Positions 54,124 through 64,000 of a stretch of DNA of 64,000 nucleotides are shown piece by piece. The stretch is from NCBI GenBank assembly GCA_029882975.1, contig JAOUJW010000007.1:1-64000 (forward strand). The letters are read 5' to 3'. The number at the start of each line of letters is the position of its first letter. Within the stretch, counting starts at the first letter, position 1. Under the pieces are notes generated by a model, which was given only the letters and a program-made list of their open reading frames with translations, made no database searches and was not told where the DNA came from. Both the position numbers and the translations under genes were made by a program. The stretch comes from Gammaproteobacteria bacterium (GTDB lineage: Bacteria > Pseudomonadota > Gammaproteobacteria > SZUA-152).

Positions 54124-56949
54124 ATGGACAAAATTCGGATCCAAGGGGCCAGAACCCACAACTTAAAAAACATTAATGTGGAGTTACCCCGAGATAAACT
54201 CATTGTCATCACGGGTTTATCCGGTTCTGGCAAATCCTCCCTGGCTTTTGACACTATTTACGCCGAAGGCCAGCGTCGTTACGTGGAATCACTGTCCAGT
54301 TACGCACGGCAGTTTTTGTCTATGATGGAAAAACCGGATGTGGACCATATCGAAGGTCTGTCCCCCGCCATTTCCATTGAACAAAAGTCCACATCCCACA
54401 ATCCCCGTTCTACGGTTGGGACCATCACCGAGATTTACGATTATTTACGCCTTCTGTTTGCCCGTGCCGGTACACCACGCTGTCCGGAGCACGACGTGGC
54501 CTTGGAGGCGCAAACCGTCAGTCAAATGGTTGATCAAGTCCTGAGCCTGCCGGAAGGCAGTAAAGTGATGCTGCTGTCACCCATGATCCGCGACCGCAAA
54601 GGTGAGCATTTGGCGATATTCCATGAAATTCGCAGCCAAGGCTTCGTACGGGCGCGAGTAGACGGCATACTCTGTGAAATGGACCAGGTCCCGGAATTGG
54701 ACCCGCACAAAAAACACAGCATCGAGGTGGTGGTGGACCGGTTTAAGATTCGCCCCGATCTGAAACAGCGTTTGGCCGATTCTTTCGAAACCGCTCTGAC
54801 CTTAAGCAATGGCATTGCGTATTTGGCGTCCATGGATGAGGATAAAGGCAAAACACAAGACCTGGTGTTTTCTTCCCAGTATGCCTGCCCCCACTGTGGC
54901 TATTCCATTGCCGAATTAGAACCGCGTCTGTTCTCCTTTAACAACCCGGCAGGCGCTTGCGGCAGTTGCGATGGTTTGGGTGTAAAACAGTTTTTCGATC
55001 CGGCGCGGGTAGTGTTGCACCCGGAACTGAGCCTGCCCGGCGGCGCTGTACGCGGTTGGGACCGGCGCAATGCCTATTATTACTCGCTGATTCAGTCCCT
55101 GGCCAAACATTATCAATTTGATGAAGACACCCCCTTTCACGACTTACCCGGGAATATTCAAAACATTGTGTTATACGGCAGCGGTAAAACAAAAATCGAA
55201 TTTGAATACGGCAGCAGTAATGGCAAGACCAGCCGAAACCACCCCTTTGAGGGCGTTATCCCCAATATGGAACGGCGCTATAAAGAAACCGATTCCAATG
55301 TGGTGAGAGAGGAACTGGCCAAATACCTCAACAGCCAGCGTTGTCCCGATTGCAGCGGCACTCGTCTCAATACTGCGGCCCGGCACGTTTTTGTCGCCGA
55401 ACAAACTCTGCCGCTTATTTCTGCCATGCCCATTGGTGAGGCACAGAACTTTTTTGCGCAGTTGAGCCTGAGCGGCCACAAAGGTGAAGTGGCAAAAAAA
55501 ATCGTCAACGAAATTTCCCAGCGCATTAACTTTCTGGTCAATGTGGGACTGGATTATTTGACCTTTAATCGTAGCGCTGAAACCCTCTCCGGCGGTGAAG
55601 CGCAACGCATTCGCCTCGCCAGCCAGATTGGCGCCGGTCTGGTGGGTGTTATGTATGTGTTGGACGAGCCATCCATCGGCCTGCATCAACGGGATAACCA
55701 GCGTTTGCTGGATACCTTGCGTCATCTGCGCGATATGGGCAACACGGTCATTGTGGTGGAACACGACGAAGACGCCATTCACAGCGCTGACCATGTCGTG
55801 GATATTGGCCCCGGTGCCGGAGTACACGGAGGTAAAATCGTGGCCCAAGGCACGCCGCAACAGGTTGCCGCCACACCTGAGTCACTCACCGGTCAATACT
55901 TGTCCCGCACCCGAAAAATTCAAGTACCCAAGCAACGTACCCCGACAGACCCGGCGCGCATGCTGAGCATCCAAGGGGCCAGTGGCAATAACCTCAAGCA
56001 AGTGAGCGTGGATATCCCCATTGGCTTGATGAGCGCTATCACCGGCGTTTCAGGCTCGGGCAAATCCACCCTCATCAACGATACCCTGTATCGCTACGCC
56101 GCCAAGGTACTTAACAACAACCCCAACGACCCGGCCCCGTTTGAAGGCATCACCAATATTGACCAATTTGACAAGGTGGTGGATATAGACCAAAGCCCCA
56201 TCGGCCGTACCCCCCGCTCCAACCCGGCAACCTATGCCGGGCTTTTCACTTCCATTCGCGATTTATTCGCGGGCACCAAAGAAGCACGGGCACGCGGTTA
56301 CTCCGCCGGACGATTTAGCTTCAATGTCAAAGGCGGGCGCTGCGAAGCCTGTAAAGGTGATGGCCTGATTAAGGTTGAAATGCATTTTCTGCCGGATATT
56401 TACGTACCCTGTGACGTTTGTAAGGGTAAGCGTTACAACCGTGAAACCTTGGAGGTCAAATACAAAGGCTGTAATATTTACCAAGTACTGGAAATGACAG
56501 TGGAGGATGCGCGCGAGTTTTTTGATGCCATTCCGGCCGTATCCCGCAAGCTGCAAACCTTAATGGAAGTGGGTTTGAGTTATATTAAACTGGGCCAAAG
56601 CGCCACTACACTGTCGGGAGGTGAAGCGCAACGCATTAAGTTGGCGCGAGAGCTGTCCAAACGAGACACTGGCGATACCCTGTACATACTTGACGAACCC
56701 ACCACCGGTCTGCATTTCCATGATATTGAGCTGTTGCTTGATGTCTTACATCGCTTACGTGACCATGGCAACACCATTGTGGTTATTGAACACAATCTGG
56801 ACGTCATTAAAACGGCAGACTGGATTATTGACCTGGGACCGGAAGGCGGCGACAAAGGCGGCTGCATTGTCACCACCGGTACCCCGGAACAAGTAGCGCA
56901 GCATGCTTTGTCCTACACCGGACAGTTCCTAAAGCCGCTACTGGAATAA
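54124..56949 (+). CDS. uvrA: Excinuclease ABC subunit A
   Basis: A 941-residue ABC ATPase that finds DNA damage for nucleotide excision repair. Two ATP-binding units: Walker [10 protein letters not shown] near 32-40 and GVSGSGKST near 640-648, each with its LSGGEAQRI signature and D-loop. Zinc-binding CxxC pairs (CPHCG near 258-262, CEACKGDG near 740-747) are intact. I found no LexA box of the E. coli type in the 112-base divergent region, so SOS control is unproved. Confidence 0.98.
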   Translation: MDKIRIQGARTHNLKNINVELPRDKLIVITGLSGSGKSSLAFDTIYAEGQRRYVESLSSYARQFLSMMEKPDVDHIEGLSPAISIEQKSTSHNPRSTVGTITEIYDYLRLLFARAGTPRCPEHDVALEAQTVSQMVDQVLSLPEGSKVMLLSPMIRDRKGEHLAIFHEIRSQGFVRARVDGILCEMDQVPELDPHKKHSIEVVVDRFKIRPDLKQRLADSFETALTLSNGIAYLASMDEDKGKTQDLVFSSQYACPHCGYSIAELEPRLFSFNNPAGACGSCDGLGVKQFFDPARVVLHPELSLPGGAVRGWDRRNAYYYSLIQSLAKHYQFDEDTPFHDLPGNIQNIVLYGSGKTKIEFEYGSSNGKTSRNHPFEGVIPNMERRYKETDSNVVREELAKYLNSQRCPDCSGTRLNTAARHVFVAEQTLPLISAMPIGEAQNFFAQLSLSGHKGEVAKKIVNEISQRINFLVNVGLDYLTFNRSAETLSGGEAQRIRLASQIGAGLVGVMYVLDEPSIGLHQRDNQRLLDTLRHLRDMGNTVIVVEHDEDAIHSADHVVDIGPGAGVHGGKIVAQGTPQQVAATPESLTGQYLSRTRKIQVPKQRTPTDPARMLSIQGASGNNLKQVSVDIPIGLMSAITGVSGSGKSTLINDTLYRYAAKVLNNNPNDPAPFEGITNIDQFDKVVDIDQSPIGRTPRSNPATYAGLFTSIRDLFAGTKEARARGYSAGRFSFNVKGGRCEACKGDGLIKVEMHFLPDIYVPCDVCKGKRYNRETLEVKYKGCNIYQVLEMTVEDAREFFDAIPAVSRKLQTLMEVGLSYIKLGQSATTLSGGEAQRIKLARELSKRDTGDTLYILDEPTTGLHFHDIELLLDVLHRLRDHGNTIVVIEHNLDVIKTADWIIDLGPEGGDKGGCIVTTGTPEQVAQHALSYTGQFLKPLLE

Positions 56950-56995
56950 AATTGCTTATAAACATTGTTGTGACACAATAAAGGACAAACTCGCA

Positions 56996-57793
56996 TTGGA
57001 CCACAAACAGTCATTCCCCAATCTTCCCGAAGCCTTTGCGATTATTTTTGTATTATTTGTGCTGCAGATTACTCTGGGCGCATTCTTATATGACGCCGGT
57101 TATCAGTTTGAAGCGGGTGACCCCTTATACTCCCTGTTTGTACTGCTTATTTCCATGGGTACCGTTCTATCGGTGATCATGCATTATAAAAAACTGAGTT
57201 ATACCCGCTTGTTTAACCAATCCGGCTCTTCCTGGCAAAGCATTGCCCTGGTACTAAGTCCTCCCCTGTTCCTCATTGCGGCAGGATCTGTTGTATGGAT
57301 TTCCGATTTAGCGTCTATAGTCATTTACTTTGTACCCATGTCGGAGCAGGACATGGACATGTTCAAACGGGTGTTCACCGGAGGTGTCACATCCTTTCTG
57401 CTCATTTGCATCATTGCTCCTCTGATTGAGGAAATGCTGTTTCGAGGCATTATCTTGCGCGGACTGCTGAATGATTACCCCCCAATGCTTGCGGTGGCAC
57501 TATCCGCCTTGCTGTTTGCTTTGTATCATTTAAATATTTACCAGTTTCCGGTGGCGCTGATTGTGGGCGGAGTCAGCGGCTGGCTGTATGTGATGACTCG
57601 CTCTTTATGGCCCAGTGTTATGCTGCACAGCTTTTACAACACCATTTCCTATACTCTATTTTTACTCTCTGGAGCCGACCCTTTACTGGAAACGGGAGAA
57701 GTACAATTCCACGGTGTAGCAGAGCTGGGCCTGAGTATTTGCGTCACCTTGACTGGGTTTTACTTATTAAAACGCATATTATTGAAACCTTAA
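56996..57793 (+). CDS. CPBP family intramembrane metalloprotease
   Basis: A 265-residue polytopic protein of the CAAX protease / bacteriocin-processing (CPBP, Abi) family. The first motif EEMLFRGIILRGL near 143-155 carries the Glu-Glu pair and Arg; a second His is in YHLNIYQ near 180-186, and a third in LHSFYNT near 209-215. It starts with TTG; AAAGGA is ten bases upstream. Substrate unknown. It follows uvrA with 46 bases between. Confidence 0.88.
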   Translation: MDHKQSFPNLPEAFAIIFVLFVLQITLGAFLYDAGYQFEAGDPLYSLFVLLISMGTVLSVIMHYKKLSYTRLFNQSGSSWQSIALVLSPPLFLIAAGSVVWISDLASIVIYFVPMSEQDMDMFKRVFTGGVTSFLLICIIAPLIEEMLFRGIILRGLLNDYPPMLAVALSALLFALYHLNIYQFPVALIVGGVSGWLYVMTRSLWPSVMLHSFYNTISYTLFLLSGADPLLETGEVQFHGVAELGLSICVTLTGFYLLKRILLKP

Positions 57794-57831
57794 CTTAGCA
57801 ATGCCTGCGTTTGAACTGACGGGATAAAAAG

Positions 57832-58722
57832 ATGAGCTTGGAAAAACTGGCCAATTATTGGGATAGTCTGAATCAATGGGAACAAAGCCTGACGGCAGCT
57901 GTTCTCATGTTAGTGGCATTCATTCTGATTCGATTTGTTTTGCTCAATAAAATAGGTCGTCTGGCGGAAAAAACCAACAATGACCTGGATGATCGTCTGA
58001 TCCATTTTCTCAAACAATTTCTATGGCTCATAGGCTTGTTCGTTGCGACTGCTGTCATTTTAAAAATTAATCATATTGAGATATCACCTCTGCTGGCCGG
58101 CGCCGGTATTTTTGGCGTTGCCTTGGGTTTTGCCGCCAAAGAAACCATTGCTGACATTCTCTCGGGCATATTCCTCATTGCAGACCGCCCCATCCGGGTG
58201 GGAGACCGGGTAAAAATAGAAAACATCGGCAGACATTGGGGCGCATGGGGCGACATCACCAACATAGGGTTACGCCGCACGCGCATACGCAATACCGATG
58301 GCGTCATTGTGAATTATCCCAATTCCCTTCTATCCAATTCTGTCATCAGCAACTTCTCATTTGAAGAACACCCCCTGCGGGTACGGGTGCGTTTTCAAGT
58401 GGCTTACCATGCCGATATCGACCAAGTAAGGCAGTTGGTCATCCCCTGCATCCATGCCGTTCCCGGCGTCGTTGCCGATACAGCAGAGATGGTTACACGC
58501 TCACTGTGGGATGACAGCCGGGGGCATCTGCTTTCAGGAATATTATTGGAAGCGCGCTATCGCATAGAAAATATTCGTAAACGCACGGCGGTTCGATCTC
58601 AAGTGCTGGAAAATATTGTGTCACAGTTACAACAACACAATATTCCCATGGCTGCGCACCCGGTGCAAATCAGTCACAGCACACCCGAATCCACTTCAAA
58701 CAGCAACACACTGCCGGAGTAG
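57832..58722 (+). CDS. MscS-family mechanosensitive ion channel
   Basis: A 296-residue channel. Helices near 20-36 and 62-82 precede the pore helix AGAGIFGVALGFAAKETIADILSGI near 90-115, then the beta domain starting RPIRVGDRVKI and a C-terminal vestibule ending near 280. It should open under hypo-osmotic shock. It has the short MscS form without large periplasmic domains. Its gene is 38 bases beyond the CPBP protease. Confidence 0.93.
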   Translation: MSLEKLANYWDSLNQWEQSLTAAVLMLVAFILIRFVLLNKIGRLAEKTNNDLDDRLIHFLKQFLWLIGLFVATAVILKINHIEISPLLAGAGIFGVALGFAAKETIADILSGIFLIADRPIRVGDRVKIENIGRHWGAWGDITNIGLRRTRIRNTDGVIVNYPNSLLSNSVISNFSFEEHPLRVRVRFQVAYHADIDQVRQLVIPCIHAVPGVVADTAEMVTRSLWDDSRGHLLSGILLEARYRIENIRKRTAVRSQVLENIVSQLQQHNIPMAAHPVQISHSTPESTSNSNTLPE

Positions 58723-58874
58723 AATATCGCTTACAGATCCAGCTCCTGCACTTTGCCCCTGGCAAGTGCGTTATTTTATGTTATTGGAATAATCCGTATA
58801 ATGTCCCGGAATGACACTCAACTATCTACACTCCAATACTCAATCCATGTCATCAACCCGTGAAAGGCCTTTGA

Positions 58875-59687
58875 ATGAGCGCAAACGTCCTTAAACCCGA
58901 ATTGTATTTCATTACCACAGAACCCTACTATGAACCCATAGGCGATGAAGTAAAGATTTTTCAAGCGGCCTATAGACGCCAACTACCGGTGTTACTTAAA
59001 GGCCCTACGGGATGTGGCAAAACCCGCTTTATGGAATATATGGCCTGGTTACTGAAAAAACCTCTGATTACCGTGTCCTGCCACGATGATTTAACCGCAT
59101 CAGACCTGGTGGGCCGGTATCTCATTAAGGGTGGCGAAACCGTCTGGATGGATGGCCCACTGGCCAGCGCCGTGCGCAGCGGTGCTATATGCTATCTGGA
59201 TGAAATTGTGGAAGCCCGTAAGGACACCATGGTGGTTATTCACCCCCTGGCCGATGATCGTCGGGTTCTGCCTATAGAGAAATTGGGGGAACTGGTAGAA
59301 GCCGGTGATGATTTCTGCCTGGCCATCTCCTATAACCCCGGTTATCAAAGCGTGCTGAAAGACCTGAAACAAAGCACCCGACAAAGGTTTGTGGCTTTGG
59401 AATTTGATTATCCTAATGAGGCATTGGAGACACAAATTGTCAGCAAGGAAACCGGCGTAGGTCCATCCCAGGCTGCCAAGCTGGTGAAATTCGCAGCTAT
59501 GACGCGTAATCTCAAGGGCAGTGGTTTGGAAGAAGGCGCCAGTACCCGTTTGTTAGTACACGCAGCAAATTTGATGGTCGAAGGCATAGAGCCGGTGGTA
59601 GCCTGCCATAGTGCGATAGCTCAGGCATTGACCGACGATCCTGAAATGCTTGCCGCCATCAATGAATTATCCTCTTCCTTGTTTTAA
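58875..59687 (+). CDS. CbbQ/NirQ/NorQ-type MoxR AAA+ ATPase
   Basis: A 270-residue AAA+ protein. Walker A GPTGCGKT is at 43-50, Walker B ending with Asp109-Glu110 in CYLDEI, then the sensor-type AISYNPGYQ and RQRFVALEF arginine segment. Members activate nitric oxide reductase, Rubisco or related metalloenzymes together with a VWA partner. The partner gene follows six bases on. No nor, nir or cbb gene is in view, so the client protein is unknown. Confidence 0.92.
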   Translation: MSANVLKPELYFITTEPYYEPIGDEVKIFQAAYRRQLPVLLKGPTGCGKTRFMEYMAWLLKKPLITVSCHDDLTASDLVGRYLIKGGETVWMDGPLASAVRSGAICYLDEIVEARKDTMVVIHPLADDRRVLPIEKLGELVEAGDDFCLAISYNPGYQSVLKDLKQSTRQRFVALEFDYPNEALETQIVSKETGVGPSQAAKLVKFAAMTRNLKGSGLEEGASTRLLVHAANLMVEGIEPVVACHSAIAQALTDDPEMLAAINELSSSLF

Positions 59688-59693
59688 ACCGCT

Positions 59694-61841
59694 GTGAAAA
59701 ACACTCCCGGACAAAAAACGCCCTTAACGGCACAACACATTGAAGCCTTGCTGGATCGTTGCCTGGACGTGGAGTTTTCCTTCATCAAGACGGAAACACC
59801 GGCACGCATTCTGGCGCAATTGGAACAGGAACAACAAGCTTACATCCTCAGCTGGGTACAGCGAGTGGCGGGTACCAATATTCAACTGGCCTATCAGTTT
59901 ATCACCCATGCCATCGACGCATTGGAACATCTGAACAAATCCACGGTGGAAACCTGGGCTTTGCACGCCATGGATACCTACGATAAAACCGGACTGCATG
60001 CGGCATTGGAAGTGATTCGCAATGTGGACAACTTTGTTGAATTGGACCGTATTCGCAAGACCGGTGTCAGTTTTGAAGATCGTTCAGTGGTATTACAGCA
60101 TTTCATCCATGGACTGTCCGGGCGCAAGTTGAATTTAAAAACCAGTCTGCATAGCCACACCGACACCGAAACCTTGTATGTACCCGAACTCATCAGCACC
60201 ATGGATGACAAAGACAGCAATTTTCTGCTGTACAAAGCCAGCGTGGCACTGTTGTGGGCCCAAACCCGTTTTGGCACCTTTGCTGCCCACATGCCCGCCT
60301 TGCTGGATCAACACAAGCAGGACAGTCACTGGCTCCAACTGTTTCACTGCATGGAAACCCTGCGTCTGGAGTCCTGCATTCAAAGGGAATTGCCCGGCCT
60401 GTATCGTAGCATGACCGACATCAAAAGCCGCATAGGACACCAACTACCACCGCAATGGCTAGCCATTGCCGCCCGGTTGAGCCAAGCGAATACAGGCACG
60501 GCTTTGGTATTCCGCCTGAGCCGGGAACATTTAGGTAATCTGTCGCCCTATGAACCCCTACCTTATCAAGGTATTCTGGATCCGGAAAAAGCCATCGCCT
60601 GCATTGATGCACGCCTGCAGCGGGAAAAAGCACGCTTGCGTACAGCCTTATTTAAATTGCAGCAGGAACTGGGCAAACCCCAACAACAACCCCAACAACA
60701 ACCGCAACAAGAACAACAAGCACCGCCTCAGTTTCAAAACAAAACCCACGAAAACAATCCGCAGGACTTGGATGTGGAAATCACTCTGGATGATCAACCG
60801 GTGCAACCCCCGGAGTCAGTCAAGGCCCTGCTCAGTTCCATTCAACAGGATCTGGGGGAAATACCGGATGAATACCTGGTGCCCGCCGGTCCGGGTGAAT
60901 ACGATCCCGCCCTGCTTACTGACCGGGAAGCCGATCCCAGTGATGTGTGGAAGGGTACTTATCATGAAGAAGGCGCCTTTCTTTACAATGAATGGGACTA
61001 CCGTCGGCAACACTACCGCAAAAATTGGTGTGCCGTACGCGAACTGGAACTCACACCCCGCTTTGACCACTTTGCCCGGGACACGCTGAACAAATACAGT
61101 GGCCTGATAAAACATTTACGCCGAACCTTTGAGGCCCTGCGTGACGAGCACCGCAATCTCAAGCGTCAAAGCCACGGTGAGAATATTGATTTGGATGCAG
61201 TGGTGGAGGCTCTCGCCGACTGTAAAGACGGACGCGAAATGTCTGAGCATTTGTTTAGCCGAATGCACCGGGTGGAACGCAATATCGCCGTTTGTTTTAT
61301 GGTGGATATGAGCGGCTCCACCAAAGGCTGGATTAACGATGCCGAACGTGAGTCGTTACTGTTGCTGTGTGAAACTCTGGAAACATTGGGCGACCGTTAT
61401 GCCATATACGGATTTTCCGGCATGGCACGCAAACGCTGCGAGATTTACAAAATCAAGCAATTCCACGAACCCTACAACAATGAAATCAAAGGCCGCATCA
61501 GCGCGATCGAACCCAAAGATTACACCCGCATGGGTTTTGCCATTCGCCACCTGGGTCAAGTGCTCAATACCATAGAGGCCCGCACTCGAATCTTAATCGC
61601 CTTGTCCGACGGCAAACCGGATGACTACGACAATTATCGTGGAGAATACGGTATTGAGGATACCCGTCGCGCCCTTATGGAAGTCCGTCGCAGCGGCATT
61701 CACCCTTACTGTATTACCATAGACAAGGAAGCCAAAGACTATTTACCGCATATGTATGGCCCGGCGGCCTACACAGTGATTGACGAGGTGAGCAAATTAC
61801 CAATGAAAGTCTCTGATATTTATCGACGTTTGACCACTTAG
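59694..61841 (+). CDS. NorD/CbbO-type VWA domain protein
   Basis: A 715-residue cytoplasmic protein, partner of the AAA+ above. The N-terminal two-thirds is helical. A Gln/Pro-rich low-complexity linker is near 328-345. The C-terminal VWA domain has the intact MIDAS Asp538-x-Ser540-x-Ser542 in VDMSGS, and SDGKPDDYDNYRG as the metal-site aspartate segment. The pair is thought to remodel or load metalloenzymes. It starts with GTG, six bases after the AAA+ stop. The client is unknown. Confidence 0.9.
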   Translation: MKNTPGQKTPLTAQHIEALLDRCLDVEFSFIKTETPARILAQLEQEQQAYILSWVQRVAGTNIQLAYQFITHAIDALEHLNKSTVETWALHAMDTYDKTGLHAALEVIRNVDNFVELDRIRKTGVSFEDRSVVLQHFIHGLSGRKLNLKTSLHSHTDTETLYVPELISTMDDKDSNFLLYKASVALLWAQTRFGTFAAHMPALLDQHKQDSHWLQLFHCMETLRLESCIQRELPGLYRSMTDIKSRIGHQLPPQWLAIAARLSQANTGTALVFRLSREHLGNLSPYEPLPYQGILDPEKAIACIDARLQREKARLRTALFKLQQELGKPQQQPQQQPQQEQQAPPQFQNKTHENNPQDLDVEITLDDQPVQPPESVKALLSSIQQDLGEIPDEYLVPAGPGEYDPALLTDREADPSDVWKGTYHEEGAFLYNEWDYRRQHYRKNWCAVRELELTPRFDHFARDTLNKYSGLIKHLRRTFEALRDEHRNLKRQSHGENIDLDAVVEALADCKDGREMSEHLFSRMHRVERNIAVCFMVDMSGSTKGWINDAERESLLLLCETLETLGDRYAIYGFSGMARKRCEIYKIKQFHEPYNNEIKGRISAIEPKDYTRMGFAIRHLGQVLNTIEARTRILIALSDGKPDDYDNYRGEYGIEDTRRALMEVRRSGIHPYCITIDKEAKDYLPHMYGPAAYTVIDEVSKLPMKVSDIYRRLTT

Positions 61842-61910
61842 CAAGGTTGCTACCTGGCAGTTATACTGCCATAAAGGAACTATCACGATTTTAAGCTATC
61901 CAATGTTACT

Positions 61911-62435
61911 ATGCGTTCACAGCTTTATATCACTTTGCTTATTCTCGGTTTTGGGGCCGGATTTACCGGCGCTGCGGCTGTGGCCGCAAAAGACGAGAAA
62001 CCCGCTGCTAAAACCGTGGATAAAGTTCTGGTGCTCAAGGCTGAGCGAAAAATGTTTTTGTTACACAAAAACCAACGCTTGAAAGAATACAGTATCTCGT
62101 TGGGTGATGATCCCATTGGACATAAGCAGCAACAAGGCGACGAACGTACCCCCGAAGGCCATTACATCATTGACTACCGCAATCCCCAGAGTCGCTATCA
62201 TTTGTCCCTGCATATCAACTACCCAAACGCTGCAGATAAACAACGGGCGAGACAAAAAGGCGTCAACCCCGGTGGAGACATCTTTATTCACGGCCTTCCC
62301 AATGGCATGGGCCTGTTGAGTTCCGCCTTCAAACACAGCGACTGGACTGACGGCTGTATCGCCGTAACTAACGAAGAAATAGAAGAAATTTGGCGTCTGG
62401 TAAAAAACGGTACCCCCATCGAAATTCGCCCCTAA
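61911..62435 (+). CDS. L,D-transpeptidase (YkuD) family protein
   Basis: A 174-residue exported protein; signal peptide ends near Ala25. The YkuD domain has His127 in FIHGLPN and the catalytic Cys149 in the TDGCIAV motif. The family may cross-link peptidoglycan or attach lipoproteins; some relatives (ErfK/YafK type) act in other envelope tasks. There is no clear ribosome site. A short 6-bp hairpin at 61855-61871 precedes it. Confidence 0.9.
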   Translation: MRSQLYITLLILGFGAGFTGAAAVAAKDEKPAAKTVDKVLVLKAERKMFLLHKNQRLKEYSISLGDDPIGHKQQQGDERTPEGHYIIDYRNPQSRYHLSLHINYPNAADKQRARQKGVNPGGDIFIHGLPNGMGLLSSAFKHSDWTDGCIAVTNEEIEEIWRLVKNGTPIEIRP

Positions 62436-62537
62436 TATTCAATTATTAATATTAGGTGATTTAGTTCACATAATCTTTAGCTTTTCGCGGACTATCCGAT
62501 ACAAGGCATGAATCACCACGAAAATGGAGTAGAAGCG

Positions 62538-63344
62538 ATGTATAGACTAGCCCTTTTACTGCTCGTTAGCCTGCTTGCAAGCTCTTTTGTCTATGCAGCG
62601 GAAGATTTTCCGGGCAGAACTCACAATAAGTATAAAAATGTGCCCTACATTGAGCTGAATGATTTACATAGCCGTTTGGCCAATGTCACTATTGTGGACG
62701 TGCGTTCGGCATTTGAATTCAACACGCTCAAAATCAAGAGCGCCATCAACATCCCGGTAGCATTTGACACTTTTGAAGATGAAGTTAAAAAACTGCATGC
62801 CAAGACCAAGAAAACTCTAGTGTTTTACTGTAATGGTCATACCTGTATGAAATCTTACGCCGCTGCCCAACGTGCCAAGGAAGCCGGTTTAGATGATGTG
62901 CTCGCCTTTGATGCCGGTATTTTCGACTGGACCAAGGCCCATCCCGATCAGGCCGTTTTATTGGGACAAAGCCCGGTCAATATCGGCGACCTGATACCCA
63001 AGAAAAAACTTAAAGCTCGTATGCTGGACCCCGACAAATTCAGCGATATGGCCACCCAAGATCAGTCGAAAACATTGGTAATCGATATACGTGATAAGTT
63101 TCAGCGCGCCGGTGTGGGCTTCTTTCCCGGCATGGAGCGTTGGACCAGCCTGAATGATATGGACAAGCTCTATATGCACGTGAAAAAAGCGGCCGCTAAA
63201 AACAAAACCATTTACATTTATGACGAAGTCGGTAAGCAGGTTCGCTGGCTGCAATACGCCCTGGAACGCCTGGGGGTGAAAAATTACTACTTCATGAGTG
63301 ATGGCGCCCGTGGTTATTACAAAATGATCGCCAAAGCACCATAA
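62538..63344 (+). CDS. Periplasmic double rhodanese, second domain probably inactive
   Basis: A 268-residue exported protein; signal peptide ends after Ala20 or Ala21. The first rhodanese domain (about 34-138) has Cys98 in the YCNGHTC loop and could hold a persulfide. The second (about 165-265) has Asp in place of the catalytic Cys (IYIYDEVGKQ), so it is likely structural. I use the ATG at 62538, seven bases after GGAG; the longer frame is not supported. Role is unknown, perhaps sulfur transfer. Confidence 0.88.
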   Translation: MYRLALLLLVSLLASSFVYAAEDFPGRTHNKYKNVPYIELNDLHSRLANVTIVDVRSAFEFNTLKIKSAINIPVAFDTFEDEVKKLHAKTKKTLVFYCNGHTCMKSYAAAQRAKEAGLDDVLAFDAGIFDWTKAHPDQAVLLGQSPVNIGDLIPKKKLKARMLDPDKFSDMATQDQSKTLVIDIRDKFQRAGVGFFPGMERWTSLNDMDKLYMHVKKAAAKNKTIYIYDEVGKQVRWLQYALERLGVKNYYFMSDGARGYYKMIAKAP

Positions 63345-63360
63345 GCTGATATCTCCACGG

Positions 63361-63389
63361 AAAAAGCCGGTTTACACCGGCTTTTTTTT
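63361..63389 (+). terminator. Rho-independent terminator of the rhodanese gene
   Basis: A GC-rich stem (AAAAAGCCGG with CCGGCTTTTT) around a 6-nt loop is followed by an eight-T run, 16 bases beyond the rhodanese stop. Confidence 0.88.
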
Positions 63390-63474
63390 GCATTTCCAAA
63401 AGCGCGGCTGGAACCGTGGCATTAATTATGCTAATTATCAAAGGATAGGCAACGAACAGAACAAGGGACCATAC

Positions 63475-64000
63475 ATGCAAACCACTAACCCCGAAGATAT
63501 TCTGCAGTTTTGGTACAAGCCGGAAAATGCAACCCAATGGTTCAGCGCCACTTCGGAGTTGGATGTTGAAATCCGTATTCGTTACTTGCACGTTTGGAAA
63601 CAAGCTTTGGACGGCAAACTGGATAATTGGAAAGACAATGCCAGTGGTTGTCTGGCCCTATGCATCATCCTGGATCAGTTTCCCCTGCACATTTTCCGAG
63701 GCAGCGCCAAAAGTTATTCATCGGAAGCAGCAGCCATTGACGTGGCCAAACACGCCATACGCCAAGGATTCAATAAACTCATTCCGGATGAACAAATCGC
63801 ATTTTTGTATATGCCACTGATGCACAGTGAAAACAAAAATGATCAGGAGCTTTCGGTAAAACTGTTTGAATCCACAGGATTGAAAGAGAGCATCAAGTTC
63901 GCCCGTCATCACCGCGATTTAATCCAGCGCTTTGGCCGTTTCCCTCACCGCAATAAAATCCTGGGGCGGGAAAGTACTTTAGAAGAACTGAGTTACCTGG
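63475..64000 (+). CDS. DUF924 family protein, cut by the right edge
   Basis: An incomplete frame of 175 codons, open at the window end. The N-terminus PEDILQFWYKPENATQWFSA and the segments LCIILDQFPLHIFRGSAKSY and FLYMPLMHSENKNDQ are characteristic of the DUF924 family of small all-helical cytoplasmic proteins; closely similar to TPR-like folds. AGGGA eight bases before the ATG supports the start. The final residues are beyond 64000. Function unknown. Confidence 0.9.
   Translation, partial: MQTTNPEDILQFWYKPENATQWFSATSELDVEIRIRYLHVWKQALDGKLDNWKDNASGCLALCIILDQFPLHIFRGSAKSYSSEAAAIDVAKHAIRQGFNKLIPDEQIAFLYMPLMHSENKNDQELSVKLFESTGLKESIKFARHHRDLIQRFGRFPHRNKILGRESTLEELSYL

Noticed and set aside
55171-55860. 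A 229-codon minus-strand frame across uvrA
   Set aside because: It is antisense to conserved UvrA motifs, has no ribosome site and no recognisable domain.

Overview
The window is a stretch of gammaproteobacterial chromosome with dense coding on both strands. The lineage clues are conserved gene orders: ffh / rpsP-rimM-trmD-rplS with a divergent ypjD-corB pair, panC-panB-deoxynucleoside kinase-folK-pcnB, ssb-yajR-uvrA, and xerD-dsbC. The mix of large PAS/GAF sensor kinases, PilZ proteins, a squalene/phytoene synthase, agmatine catabolism and a MoxR-type AAA+/VWA pair suggests a free-living, probably aquatic bacterium. I cannot name a genus. I recognised no rRNA, tRNA, IS element, prophage or CRISPR array.

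Layout. 1-14.1 kb is a signalling and envelope block: a degenerate metallo-beta-lactamase-fold protein, an orphan OmpR-type regulator, a rhomboid protease, squalene/phytoene synthase, two paralogous PAS histidine kinases flanking cardiolipin synthase, and a LonB-like protease. 14.1-20.4 kb is the most accessory-looking part. It holds a ZapG-like protein, a 0.75 kb non-coding stretch with nested hairpins and a strong terminator, a small ribbon-helix-helix-like gene behind a candidate operator, a membrane/coiled-coil protein, a tightly coupled DUF1538-DUF1538-PII-like-CBS operon, and two small genes (PilZ-like and zinc-ribbon). 20.4-26.5 kb carries a cation efflux carrier, an SDR / SPL-type radical SAM / nucleosidase operon, a glycosyltransferase, glutaredoxin, DsbC and YajQ.

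26.5-34.5 kb is core housekeeping: xerD, the ribosomal protein/tRNA-modification operon, ffh, a class II cyclic-nucleotide phosphodiesterase-like gene, ypjD and corB. 34.5-42.1 kb has agmatine deiminase and N-carbamoylputrescine amidase (agmatine to putrescine), a cold-shock protein, DAHP synthase, two tiny membrane proteins and PEP carboxylase. 42.1-46.5 kb is the pantothenate/folate/polyadenylation cluster on the minus strand. 46.9-51.5 kb contains a PilZ protein, FlgT- and FlgP-like envelope proteins, and two divergently placed secreted proteins of unknown role: one VWA-like, one with a candidate His/Cys caspase-like dyad. 51.5-64 kb has ssb, yajR, uvrA, a CPBP protease, an MscS channel, the NorQ/NorD-like pair, an L,D-transpeptidase, a double rhodanese and a DUF924 gene cut by the right edge.

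The candidates for undescribed biology are the DUF1538/PII-like/CBS operon, the SPL-nucleosidase-SDR operon, the secreted VWA-like and caspase-like pair, and the structured intergenic region near 15.1-15.6 kb. No complete defence or mobile system was seen. Start codons were moved inward where a Shine-Dalgarno sequence clearly favoured it.
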